Assembly (NCBI GenBank): GCA_005805505.1
Contig: SYMJ01000082.1
Coordinates: forward strand, 1 to 32,511
From: Verrucomicrobiales bacterium
GTDB lineage: Bacteria; Verrucomicrobiota; Verrucomicrobiia; Limisphaerales; UBA9464
Reading direction: 5' to 3'
Length of the DNA stretch: 32,511 nucleotides
This document shows, one piece after another, positions 7,298 to 14,989 of the stretch (within the stretch, counting starts at the first letter, position 1; the number at the start of each line of letters is the position of its first letter). The translations under genes were made by a program, and so were the position numbers. The notes beneath the pieces were generated by a model. The model was given only the letters and a program-made list of their open reading frames with translations. It ran no database searches and was not told the DNA's origin.

Positions 7298-8653
7298 TTA
7301 TTCGCCACCGCCAGAGTCGCCGCCAAGGGTTTCCATGAGTTTGATGAGCGGCAGGAACATCGCGATGACGATGGAACCGACGACCACCGCCAGAAAGACG
7401 ATCATGATCGGCTCGAGAAGGGAGGTCATGGCCGTGACCGCGTTGTCCACCTCTTCGTCGTAGTTGTCGGAGATCTTCAGGAGCATTTCCGGCAGAGCGC
7501 CGGTTTGCTCACCGACATCCACCATGGAAACCACCATCGGCGGGAATACTCCCGATTTTTCCAAGGGCGCGGTGATGGTTTCGCCCTCTTTGACCGACTC
7601 ATGGATGTCGAGCACGGCCTTGGCCACGACCACGTTGCCCGCTGTCTCGCGGACAATGTTGAGAGCCTGAAGGATGGGCACACCCGACTGAACCAGGGTA
7701 CCCAAGGTTCGGGTGAAGCGGGCGATGGACACCTTGCTGATGACCGGACCGAGTGCGGGCATGTTGAGCTTGAACTTGTCGAAGTACCACATGCCCTTCT
7801 TGGTCTTGATGATGAACTTGAAGGTGGTGACGAAGATCGCGATGCCCCAGACCACCTGACCCGGGAAGGGCATGCCTCCAAAGAACCAGTCGGGGAAGAT
7901 GACGGTGTTGTCCCTGAGGGTCTCGGAGATCTTCAGGACGAACAGTGTGAATTCGGGCATGCCGGCGTCGCCGCCGAGCAAGTCTGCGAAGATCAACTTG
8001 AACTTGGGCACCACCACGATCATGAGCAGCGCTACAATACCCACCGCCACAACCATGACCGATATGGGATAGAACATGGCCGCGACGACCTTGCCCTTGA
8101 TCTTCTCAGCCTTCTCCATGAACTCGGCCAGACGCTTGAGGACAACCTCGAGCACACCGCCCAGTTCGCCTGCTTTCACCATGTTGACGAAGAGTCGATT
8201 GAAGACCTTGGGGTGCTGGGCCAGACCTTCAGAGAAGGTGGAACCGCCTTCGATGGAGACGGAGAGATCGCCCAAGATTTTCTTGAGGACCAGGTTGCGT
8301 TCCTGCTTCTCCAGCACACGCAGACCGCGCAATAGCGGCAGACCGGCCTCCACCAGGGTGGCCAACTGACGAGTGAAGGTACAAAGCACCTTGGGCTTCA
8401 CCTTGCCGCCGAACCCAGGGATCTTGAGATTGATTTGGCCCGCGCCCTTTTTCTGGCCCTTGCCACCGGCGGCAGAAGACGAACCTTTGCCTCCCTTGCC
8501 CTCGGACTTTGGCGCCGCCACCTCGGTGACCTTCGTTGGCAGCAAGCCCATTTCCTTAAGCCGATTCAGCGCCTCGGTCTGGCTGCCCATCTCGAGGACT
8601 CCTTTGGTCTCCTTGCCAGTGCTGTCCATGGCAACGTAGTTGAATTTGGCCAT
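7298..8653 (-). CDS. Type II secretion/type IV pilus inner-membrane platform protein, GspF/PilC family
   Basis: This 451-residue protein is the polytopic platform on which the assembly ATPase acts. It has a short N-terminal domain (FNYVAMDSTGK-x-x-KG), a Gly/Lys/Ser-rich linker at about residues 47-75, and two T2SF domains (about 90-218 and 308-435) with the repeated pattern FTRQLATLVEAGLPLL and FTRTLGTLVQSGVPIL. Membrane helices are visible near 192-216, 264-283 and 412-436. The motif GEQTGALPEML in the second repeat and GELGGVLEVVL in the first are family hallmarks. Start at 8653 is supported by GAGGA seven bases upstream. It follows the ATPase gene by 46 bases. Only one platform gene is visible for three motor ATPases. 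Confidence 0.95.
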   Translation of the reverse strand: MAKFNYVAMDSTGKETKGVLEMGSQTEALNRLKEMGLLPTKVTEVAAPKSEGKGGKGSSSAAGGKGQKKGAGQINLKIPGFGGKVKPKVLCTFTRQLATLVEAGLPLLRGLRVLEKQERNLVLKKILGDLSVSIEGGSTFSEGLAQHPKVFNRLFVNMVKAGELGGVLEVVLKRLAEFMEKAEKIKGKVVAAMFYPISVMVVAVGIVALLMIVVVPKFKLIFADLLGGDAGMPEFTLFVLKISETLRDNTVIFPDWFFGGMPFPGQVVWGIAIFVTTFKFIIKTKKGMWYFDKFKLNMPALGPVISKVSIARFTRTLGTLVQSGVPILQALNIVRETAGNVVVAKAVLDIHESVKEGETITAPLEKSGVFPPMVVSMVDVGEQTGALPEMLLKISDNYDEEVDNAVTAMTSLLEPIMIVFLAVVVGSIVIAMFLPLIKLMETLGGDSGGGE

Positions 8654-8699
8654 ATCGGTATCCTCGTGAAATCAGTTTCGTCGGAGTATCCAGACAGAA

Positions 8700-10403
8700 T
8701 CAGGTGTACTTCAGCACTTCTTCGACGGTGGTCTCGCCGGCGTAGATACCGCGGAGGCCGTCTTCGCGCAAGGTTACCATGCCTAGTTCGATGGCTTTCT
8801 GACGGACCACGACGGTGGGTGCGCGGTCGTTGATGAGGTTGCGAATCGCATCAGAGACGGCCAACAACTCGTAAATGCCCTTGCGTCCCTTGTAGCCGGT
8901 GTCGTTGCAATTGGGACAACCGCGGCCGTAGTAGAACACTTTGTCGCCGATGTCATGGGCCGACAAACTCATGTTCTGCAACTGCGACTCGCTCGGCTCG
9001 AACGGTGTGCGGCAGCTCGTACAAATGCGGCGGACCAGACGCTGAGCCAGAACCGCCAGCAGCGTGGAGGAGATCAGGAAGGGCTCCACACCCATGTCCA
9101 CCATACGGGTGACGGCGCCCGAGGCGTCGTTGGTGTGCAACGTGGACAGCACCAAGTGACCGGTCAGCGATGCCTGGACGGCGATCTGGGCGGTCTCCAA
9201 GTCGCGAATTTCCCCGAGCATGATGATATCGGGATCTTGACGCAGGAAGGCGCGGAGGGCCTTGCCGAAGGTCATGCCGGCCGATTCATTGACCTGCACC
9301 TGCATGATCCCCTCGATGTCGAACTCTACCGGGTCTTCGATCGTGAGGAGCTTGGTGTCGATCTGGTTGATGTGCCGCAGGCAGGAATACAGGGTCGTGG
9401 TCTTGCCGCAGCCCGTGGGCCCGGTGACCGTGAAGATGCCGTTGGGCTGGTTGATGGTCTCGATGATGAAGTCGTAGCCATCTTTGGGCAGACCCAAAGT
9501 CTTGAGGTCCAACTGCACAGCCCCTCGGTCCAGAACGCGGAGCACCACCGACTCACCGAAGGCGGTCGGCAGCGTGGAGAGACGGAGATCGACCTGTTTG
9601 CCCGAAATCACCGTGCTAATGCGCCCGTCCTGCGGGAGCCGGCGCTCGGAGATGTTCAGGTTGGCCATGATCTTCAGACGCGAGGTCACGGGCGTGGCCA
9701 GATGCTTCGGTGGCGGCGCCATTTCGTAGAGGGCACCATCAACGCGGTAGCGGATCTTGAACTCGTCTTCGAAGGGTTCGAAGTGGATGTCCGAGGCCCG
9801 GTCTTGCACAGCCTGCATCAGGACCAGGTTAACGAACTTCACTACGGGGACGTCGTTGACCGCGTCGTCCAAGGAAATAGACAAGCCCTTGGGGCCTTCC
9901 TCCTCCTTGGTACCCTCGACGTCCACCCACAGTTCCTTGAGCAGGGAAGTATAACCAAGATCGGCCTGTGCCGGATAAAACTTCTCGATGCAGGCCGCCA
10001 CCTCGGCCGGATTGGCCACGACCACCTGCAAGGTGTACTTCAGGGAGAAGCCCAACTCATCCATTGTCTGGGGATTGAGCGGGTCGACCAAGGCAATTTG
10101 CAGGGTGTCGCCGTAAAGGGCCATCGGGACTACCTGATACATCCGGGCCGTCTCGTTGGGCACCGCCTCGATGGCCTCCGGAGGAATGGGGTCCGCCTCG
10201 AGGCTGACCACCATGGTCCCCAGATGGTCGGCCATGATCTGGAGGATGGAATCGAGGTCGAGCAACCCGTAATCCTGAAGGATCTGGACCACCGACTTGC
10301 CGCTGCGCTGCACCTCCTGACCGATCTCCTCGATTTGCAGGGCGTCCAAGAGCCCGCGCTCTCGGATGAGCGCGATGAGTGGATGGGAGATTGCTTCGGC
10401 CAT
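8700..10403 (-). CDS. GspE/PilB-type filament assembly ATPase (second of two)
   Basis: This 567-residue protein has an N-terminal MshEN/T2SSE_N region (about 1-150), an N2 domain with ASDIHFEP at 203-210, and the hexameric ATPase core: Walker [10 protein letters not shown] at 328-336, Asp-box near TIEDPVE 354-360, Walker B region [14 protein letters not shown] 388-401, and His box [13 protein letters not shown] 414-426. A zinc-binding C4 module is formed by Cys461, Cys464, Cys496 and Cys499. These features define assembly (extension) ATPases as opposed to PilT. Known role: cytoplasmic ATP hydrolysis that drives pseudopilus or pilus growth through the platform protein, whose gene follows directly. 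Which of the two PilB-type proteins serves which filament cannot be told from sequence. Confidence 0.94.
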   Translation of the reverse strand: MAEAISHPLIALIRERGLLDALQIEEIGQEVQRSGKSVVQILQDYGLLDLDSILQIMADHLGTMVVSLEADPIPPEAIEAVPNETARMYQVVPMALYGDTLQIALVDPLNPQTMDELGFSLKYTLQVVVANPAEVAACIEKFYPAQADLGYTSLLKELWVDVEGTKEEEGPKGLSISLDDAVNDVPVVKFVNLVLMQAVQDRASDIHFEPFEDEFKIRYRVDGALYEMAPPPKHLATPVTSRLKIMANLNISERRLPQDGRISTVISGKQVDLRLSTLPTAFGESVVLRVLDRGAVQLDLKTLGLPKDGYDFIIETINQPNGIFTVTGPTGCGKTTTLYSCLRHINQIDTKLLTIEDPVEFDIEGIMQVQVNESAGMTFGKALRAFLRQDPDIIMLGEIRDLETAQIAVQASLTGHLVLSTLHTNDASGAVTRMVDMGVEPFLISSTLLAVLAQRLVRRICTSCRTPFEPSESQLQNMSLSAHDIGDKVFYYGRGCPNCNDTGYKGRKGIYELLAVSDAIRNLINDRAPTVVVRQKAIELGMVTLREDGLRGIYAGETTVEEVLKYT

Positions 10404-10427
10404 GGCGGGTGAGGGGTCGGTGAGTGG

Positions 10428-11534
10428 TTACTTACGGGTCTGGCTTTGAGTCTCGGCCTTGGCGGCGCGGAATTCGTCCAGCTTCAGACTAATGGTCAAG
10501 GGGTCCATCGACTTGGTGACAACATCCTCTTCGGAAATCATACCCGCCTGCCACTTTTCTATGAGGAAGCTGTCGAGGGTAACCATGCCGTACTTCGAAC
10601 CGGTCTGGATATCGGACTGGATACGGAAGGTCTTGTTGTCACGAATTAGCGCCGCCACCGAAGGGGTGTTAATCATGATCTCGAACACCGCGACCCGGCC
10701 GGGTTTGTCAACGCGAGGTACCAACAACTGGGAAATCACCCCCTGGAGCACCGTGGAGAGCTGGATGCGAATGGTCTCTTGCTGGCTCTGGGGAAAGGCG
10801 TTGACGATACGGTCGATGGTCTTGGCTGCCCCCGTGGTGTGCAAGGTTCCGAAGACCAAGTGACCCGTTTCGGCCGCCGTGATGGCCGCTTCCATGGTTT
10901 CCAAGTCGCGAAGCTCACCCACCAGAATGATGTCAGGATCTTGACGCAACGCGCGACGCAGGGCCTCGGCGAAGGAGGGCACATCGACATTGACCTCCCG
11001 CTGAGTCACCACCGCCTTCTTGTGCTTGTGGTAGTACTCAATGGGATCCTCGATGGTGATGATGTGCGCTTCGTCCTTCTCCTCGTTGAGGATGTTGAGG
11101 AGTGAGGCCAGCGTGGTCGTCTTGCCCGAACCGGTGGGACCCACCACCAGAACCAAACCGCGGGGCTTATTAATCAGGGCCCGAACCGTGGCCGGGATAC
11201 CGATTTGCTCCATGGTCAGGAGCTTTGAAGGAATTTGCCGGAGCACCAACGCGAAGTTGCCCTTTTCTTTGAAGGCGCTGACACGGAAGCGAGCCAACTC
11301 ACCGAAGGCGAACCCGAAGTCGGCGCCGCCCTTTTCACGGATTTGCTGGATGTGATCTTCGGAGGTGATGGAGCGCATCAATTCCTCGGTGTCCTCCGGG
11401 CGCAGCGGCGGACCATCCACGCGCTGAAGAATGCCGTGGATGCGGATGACGGGGGGAATGTTCACCCGGATGTGCAAGTCGGCTCCGCCTTCGGAGACCA
11501 TCAACTGCAACAGATCGGACATCTGGTAGGACAT
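10428..11534 (-). CDS. PilT-type retraction ATPase
   Basis: This 368-residue protein has the PilT length and lacks the zinc module of PilB/GspE. Walker A GPTGSGKTTTLASLLN starts at residue 132, the Walker B region RQDPDIILVGELRDLET is at 198-213, and the His box AETGHLVFGTLHTTGA with TIDRIVNAFP at 221-248 is characteristic of PilT. The AALIRDNKTFRI segment (about 294-305) corresponds to the AIRNLIRE retraction motif of PilT in weakened form. Known role: depolymerisation of type IV pili. It stands between two PilB-type genes, 24 bases before the second and 115 bases after the first. A second ATG four codons downstream is an alternative start; no Shine-Dalgarno decides. Confidence 0.92.
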   Translation of the reverse strand: MSYQMSDLLQLMVSEGGADLHIRVNIPPVIRIHGILQRVDGPPLRPEDTEELMRSITSEDHIQQIREKGGADFGFAFGELARFRVSAFKEKGNFALVLRQIPSKLLTMEQIGIPATVRALINKPRGLVLVVGPTGSGKTTTLASLLNILNEEKDEAHIITIEDPIEYYHKHKKAVVTQREVNVDVPSFAEALRRALRQDPDIILVGELRDLETMEAAITAAETGHLVFGTLHTTGAAKTIDRIVNAFPQSQQETIRIQLSTVLQGVISQLLVPRVDKPGRVAVFEIMINTPSVAALIRDNKTFRIQSDIQTGSKYGMVTLDSFLIEKWQAGMISEEDVVTKSMDPLTISLKLDEFRAAKAETQSQTRK

Positions 11535-11649
11535 GGGTCGGTTCGGAAAGTTTCTTAAGATCGGTGGGGGCGAAAAAGACCCATCAGGGCCGGGGCCGCC
11601 TTAAATAATAGAGCAAATGCAGGGCCAGTCATGGTTTTGGTCGGTCGCA

Positions 11650-13371
11650 TCAGTGTTCCGACACGGTTGCCCGGACAACCTCATCCACCGTGGTGACACC
11701 CGCCAAGACCTTGCGCATGCCGTCTTCACGGAGGGTGCGCATGCCCATTTCGCGGGCGCGGTTGCGAAGCACGTTGGAAGGAACCTTGTCGTAGATGAGC
11801 TTTCTGGCCTCGTCGTTGATGTTGAAGATCTCGAAGAGGCCGAAACGCCCCTTGCAACCCGTCTTGTTGCACTCGGGGCAGCCCTTGCCTTTACGGGCGG
11901 TGGCCGCGGCGGCCTGCTCCGAGGTGAAGCCCAAGCCAGCGATCTCTTGCTCGGTCAGAGTGTGCGGCGCGGCACACTTCTTGCAAACCTTGCGGACCAG
12001 ACGCTGGGCCATCAGGCAGCGTGCGGACGACGCAACCAAGAAGGGTTTCACGCCAATGTCGATGAGACGAGCCACCGCCGAGGGCGCATCGTTGGTGTGC
12101 AGCGTGGAAAAAACCAAATGACCGGTCAGTGACGCATTGATGGCGATGGTCGCGGTCTCCATATCGCGGATTTCTCCCAACATGATGACGTTGGGCGACT
12201 GGCGGAGCATGGATCGCAGCGCCGAGGCGAACGTGAAACCAATGTGCTCGTGGACTTGGACCTGGTTGATGCCCGCGAGCATGTACTCGACCGGGTCTTC
12301 GACGGTGATGATCTTGCGGTCCGGGCGGTTAATATAGTGGAGACAGCTGTAAAGCGTGGTCGTCTTACCCGAACCAGTAGGGCCAGTGACCAAGAGGATG
12401 CCATCGGGCAAGGCGATCATCCGCTCGAAATTGGCCTGATCGTCGGCCATGAACCCCAACTCGGCCAAGCCTAGCCGAAGGCCGGACTTGTCCAAAATAC
12501 GCATGACGATGGATTCGCCATGGGAACAGGGAATGACGCTAACGCGAAGGTCGATCACCTTGCCGCCCACGTTGGTCTGGATACGGCCGTCTTGAGGAAT
12601 ACGCTTCTCGGCAATGTTCATTGCCGCCGAAATCTTGAGACGGGCGATCACCGGGGCCTGCAGGCGCTTCGGGATATCCTTCATCTCGGTCATCATGCCG
12701 TCGATGCGGTAGCGCAGGCGAAAACGCTTGCCCATGGGCTCGAGATGAATATCCGAAGCCCGGAGCTTGAAGGCGTCGATGATGATCTGGTTGACCAGTC
12801 GAATGATGGGCGCGTCTGCGTCGACGGCCTCGTTATCGGCCTTCACATCGCCGCTCAGCGCACTGACCTCGACTTCACCCTCGGTGATGTCTTGAATCAT
12901 CCGGGCGATGTCAGAATCGCCGCGTCCACCGGAACTGCTGCTGCCGTAGTACTTGTCGAGAGCGGCCGTGAGGTCTGCCTCGCTGGTCACGCGGTACTCA
13001 AGAGTCTTACCCAGAGAGACCTGAAGTCCGTCGATGGCTTCGATGTCCGACGGATCGGAGAGGGCCACCACCACGGTGCCGTCTTGCTCAGCGATGGGCA
13101 CCGCATTGTACTTGCGGGCCACGTGCCGAGGGACGGCGTTAATCACCTCATCGGTCAGACGAATCTCCGACAGGGTGACCATCTCGACGCCGAAGTAGGT
13201 CGATTTGGCCATGACGACGAGCGACGCCTCCAGCCGTCCGGTCTTGACCAAGGTGTCCACCACGCCTTCGCCGGAGGACTCCGCCTCGGGACGCACCTCT
13301 TCGACGGCATCATGAGTCGTGAGACCCATGTCGAGCATGGTTTCGAGCAGAAAATCGTCTTTGGCAGCCAC
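11650..13371 (-). CDS. GspE/PilB-type filament assembly ATPase (first of two)
   Basis: This 573-residue protein has the MshEN-like N-terminal region (about 1-140), a Ser/Gly linker at 144-150, ASDIHLEP at 205-212, Walker A GPTGSGKTTTL from 330, VEDPVE near 357, His box TGHLVFSTLHTND 416-428 and zinc ligands Cys463, Cys466, Cys498, Cys501. In the Walker B region it reads [14 protein letters not shown], with Ser-Pro-Asn where its paralogue has Asp-Pro-Asp; the catalytic Glu is kept. The start is a GTG at 13371, supported by AGAGGA at 13381-13376 at good spacing. It is the first gene of the filament cluster and follows a promoter candidate at 13466-13438. Confidence 0.93.
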   Translation of the reverse strand: MAAKDDFLLETMLDMGLTTHDAVEEVRPEAESSGEGVVDTLVKTGRLEASLVVMAKSTYFGVEMVTLSEIRLTDEVINAVPRHVARKYNAVPIAEQDGTVVVALSDPSDIEAIDGLQVSLGKTLEYRVTSEADLTAALDKYYGSSSSGGRGDSDIARMIQDITEGEVEVSALSGDVKADNEAVDADAPIIRLVNQIIIDAFKLRASDIHLEPMGKRFRLRYRIDGMMTEMKDIPKRLQAPVIARLKISAAMNIAEKRIPQDGRIQTNVGGKVIDLRVSVIPCSHGESIVMRILDKSGLRLGLAELGFMADDQANFERMIALPDGILLVTGPTGSGKTTTLYSCLHYINRPDRKIITVEDPVEYMLAGINQVQVHEHIGFTFASALRSMLRQSPNVIMLGEIRDMETATIAINASLTGHLVFSTLHTNDAPSAVARLIDIGVKPFLVASSARCLMAQRLVRKVCKKCAAPHTLTEQEIAGLGFTSEQAAAATARKGKGCPECNKTGCKGRFGLFEIFNINDEARKLIYDKVPSNVLRNRAREMGMRTLREDGMRKVLAGVTTVDEVVRATVSEH

Positions 13372-13375
13372 GGTG

Positions 13376-13381
13376 TCCTCT
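13376..13381 (-). promoter_or_regulatory. Ribosome binding site supporting a GTG start
   Basis: AGAGGA on the minus strand lies four bases before the GTG at 13371. It is one of the few clear Shine-Dalgarno sequences in the window and decides the start of the first PilB-type gene. Confidence 0.6.
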
Positions 13382-13437
13382 GGATTTTCCGTCGGCCACG
13401 CTCAGGAAAGCGATGGCTTCGGGAAGAAGTGCGGGTG

Positions 13438-13466
13438 AGTTAAGGAAGGGCTGATAACAATGTCAA
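13438..13466 (-). promoter_or_regulatory. Candidate sigma70 promoter of the filament gene cluster
   Basis: A perfect -35 box TTGACA (13466-13461, minus strand) is followed after 17 bases by TTAACT (13443-13438), a weak -10. It lies in the 172-base gap between the DUF1501 stop and the GTG start of the first PilB-type gene, giving a leader of about 60 bases. The rest of the gap shows no terminator stem that I could find. Confidence 0.45.
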
Positions 13467-13543
13467 ACGCGGAGGCCCAAAGGGAGCGTAAATCGTCAAA
13501 ATTTATCACTCGGCTCCAACCGTCGTCTTCGCTGGGTCCATCC

Positions 13544-14962
13544 TCACGCCAAAACACCCTTTACCACCTCGCCTGACACATCGGTCAGGCGATAATCCCG
13601 ACCGTTGTGATGATGGGTCAACCGCTCATGGTCGAACCCCAGGAGATGGAGGATGGTCGCGTGAAAATCATGCACATGGACACGGTCGGTGGCCACCCGG
13701 ATGCCCAGATCATCCGAGGCTCCATAAACCGTCCCGGCCTTCACTCCAGCCCCGGCCATCCACGACGAAAAGACCCAATGGTGATGCTCGCGCCCCCGGT
13801 GATCGGCCGTGGCATTGAAGGGAGTCCGGCCAAATTCGCTCGTCCAGACCACTAGAGTGTCTTCGAGCATGCCGCGCTGACGCAGGTCGTTGAGCAGGCC
13901 GGCTATGGGTCGATCGACATTGGTCGCCAAGGGGCTATGGAGAGTCATGTCGCCATGGGCATCCCAGTTGTCGGAAGAACCGGAATCAATTAATTCGATG
14001 AACCGCACACCGCGTTCGGCCAGTCTGCGGGCGACCAGACACTGCCAACCGAAACCCCGGGTGCTCCCCCGTTCTAGGCCATACAAAGCGTGGGTGGCAT
14101 CGCTTTCGCGGGACAAGTCGAAGAGTTCAGGCAACTCCATTTGCATGCCGAAGGCCGTCTCGAAGGACTTCATCCGGGCCGCCAGAAGGGGATCTGCAGA
14201 ACGGGCCGCACTATGTCGGAGATTCATGCGGTTCATGGCCGCCATTTCCAGCGCTTGAAGTTCTTCGGACGGGGACCGCCTGCGCAAATTGGCCACCGGC
14301 TCCTGGCCCGGTACCACCCAAGTTCCCTGATGGGCCCCGGGCAGAAAATCACTAGCCCAGACCTGCCCTCCGGCATACGGGCTCTTGGGCGCGATGACCA
14401 CGAAGGACGGCAAGTTGCTGTTCTCGGTGCCCAGGCCATAGCTGACCCAAGATCCGATGCTGGGGCGGGCAAAAGTAAACGAACCGGTGTGGATGCCCAG
14501 GGTGGCCTCGTAGTGGTTAGTGTGGTCGGAGGTCATCGACCGGATCACGCACAAATCATCCACACAGCCGGCCATGTGGGGAAAAAGACCGCTCACTTCG
14601 GTGCCGCAGCGGCCATGTCGGGCGAAATCCCACTGAGGCCGCTTGGCGTACATGGTGAAGTTGCCTTTGCGCCCCTGGAACTCATCCACGGTGACCGTCT
14701 TGCCGGCATCGGCGAACAACCGGGGCTTGGGATCCCACGAATCGACATGGGAAACCCCGCCGCTCATGTAGAGGAAGATCACCCGCTTGGCCTTGGGGGT
14801 GAAATGCGGCGCGCGGGGACTGAGCGGATCGGAGCTGGCACTCCCAAGACCCGCCTCTCGAGCCAGAAGGTCTCCGACAATGCCCGGGAACATCAGGGAG
14901 CCACCGACCATGGAGCGCAAAAAGCCGCGACGGCGGGGATCAAAGGCTGCGTGAGGGTTCAT
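13544..14962 (-). CDS. DUF1501 family Tat-exported protein
   Basis: This 472-residue protein starts with a twin-arginine signal (DPRRRGFLRSMVGGSLMFPG, about residues 9-27). The body has the DUF1501 pattern: FLYMSGGVSHVDSWDPKP near residue 63, HPHMAG-like SGLFPHMAGCVDDLCVIRSM, and near the C-terminus LVVWTSEFGRTPF, DHRGREHHHWVFSSWMAGAGVKAGTVYGASD, and VHDFHATILHLLGFDHERLTH. DUF1501 is a metal-dependent alkaline-phosphatase/sulfatase-like fold of unknown substrate, very common in Planctomycetes and Verrucomicrobia. It follows the DUF1549/DUF1553 gene by 27 bases, the usual pairing of these families, so they are probably one operon and act together outside the cytoplasm. Confidence 0.93.
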   Translation of the reverse strand: MNPHAAFDPRRRGFLRSMVGGSLMFPGIVGDLLAREAGLGSASSDPLSPRAPHFTPKAKRVIFLYMSGGVSHVDSWDPKPRLFADAGKTVTVDEFQGRKGNFTMYAKRPQWDFARHGRCGTEVSGLFPHMAGCVDDLCVIRSMTSDHTNHYEATLGIHTGSFTFARPSIGSWVSYGLGTENSNLPSFVVIAPKSPYAGGQVWASDFLPGAHQGTWVVPGQEPVANLRRRSPSEELQALEMAAMNRMNLRHSAARSADPLLAARMKSFETAFGMQMELPELFDLSRESDATHALYGLERGSTRGFGWQCLVARRLAERGVRFIELIDSGSSDNWDAHGDMTLHSPLATNVDRPIAGLLNDLRQRGMLEDTLVVWTSEFGRTPFNATADHRGREHHHWVFSSWMAGAGVKAGTVYGASDDLGIRVATDRVHVHDFHATILHLLGFDHERLTHHHNGRDYRLTDVSGEVVKGVLA

Positions 14963-14989
14963 GGCAAATCAGGGGGACGGGGCCTCGGG

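Noticed and set aside
8955-10412. A 485-codon open frame on the plus strand opposite the second PilB-type gene
   Set aside because: Its product is rich in His, Asp, Gly and Arg, as expected for a mirror of GC-rich codons, has no family motif, and lies entirely over a well-identified ATPase gene.
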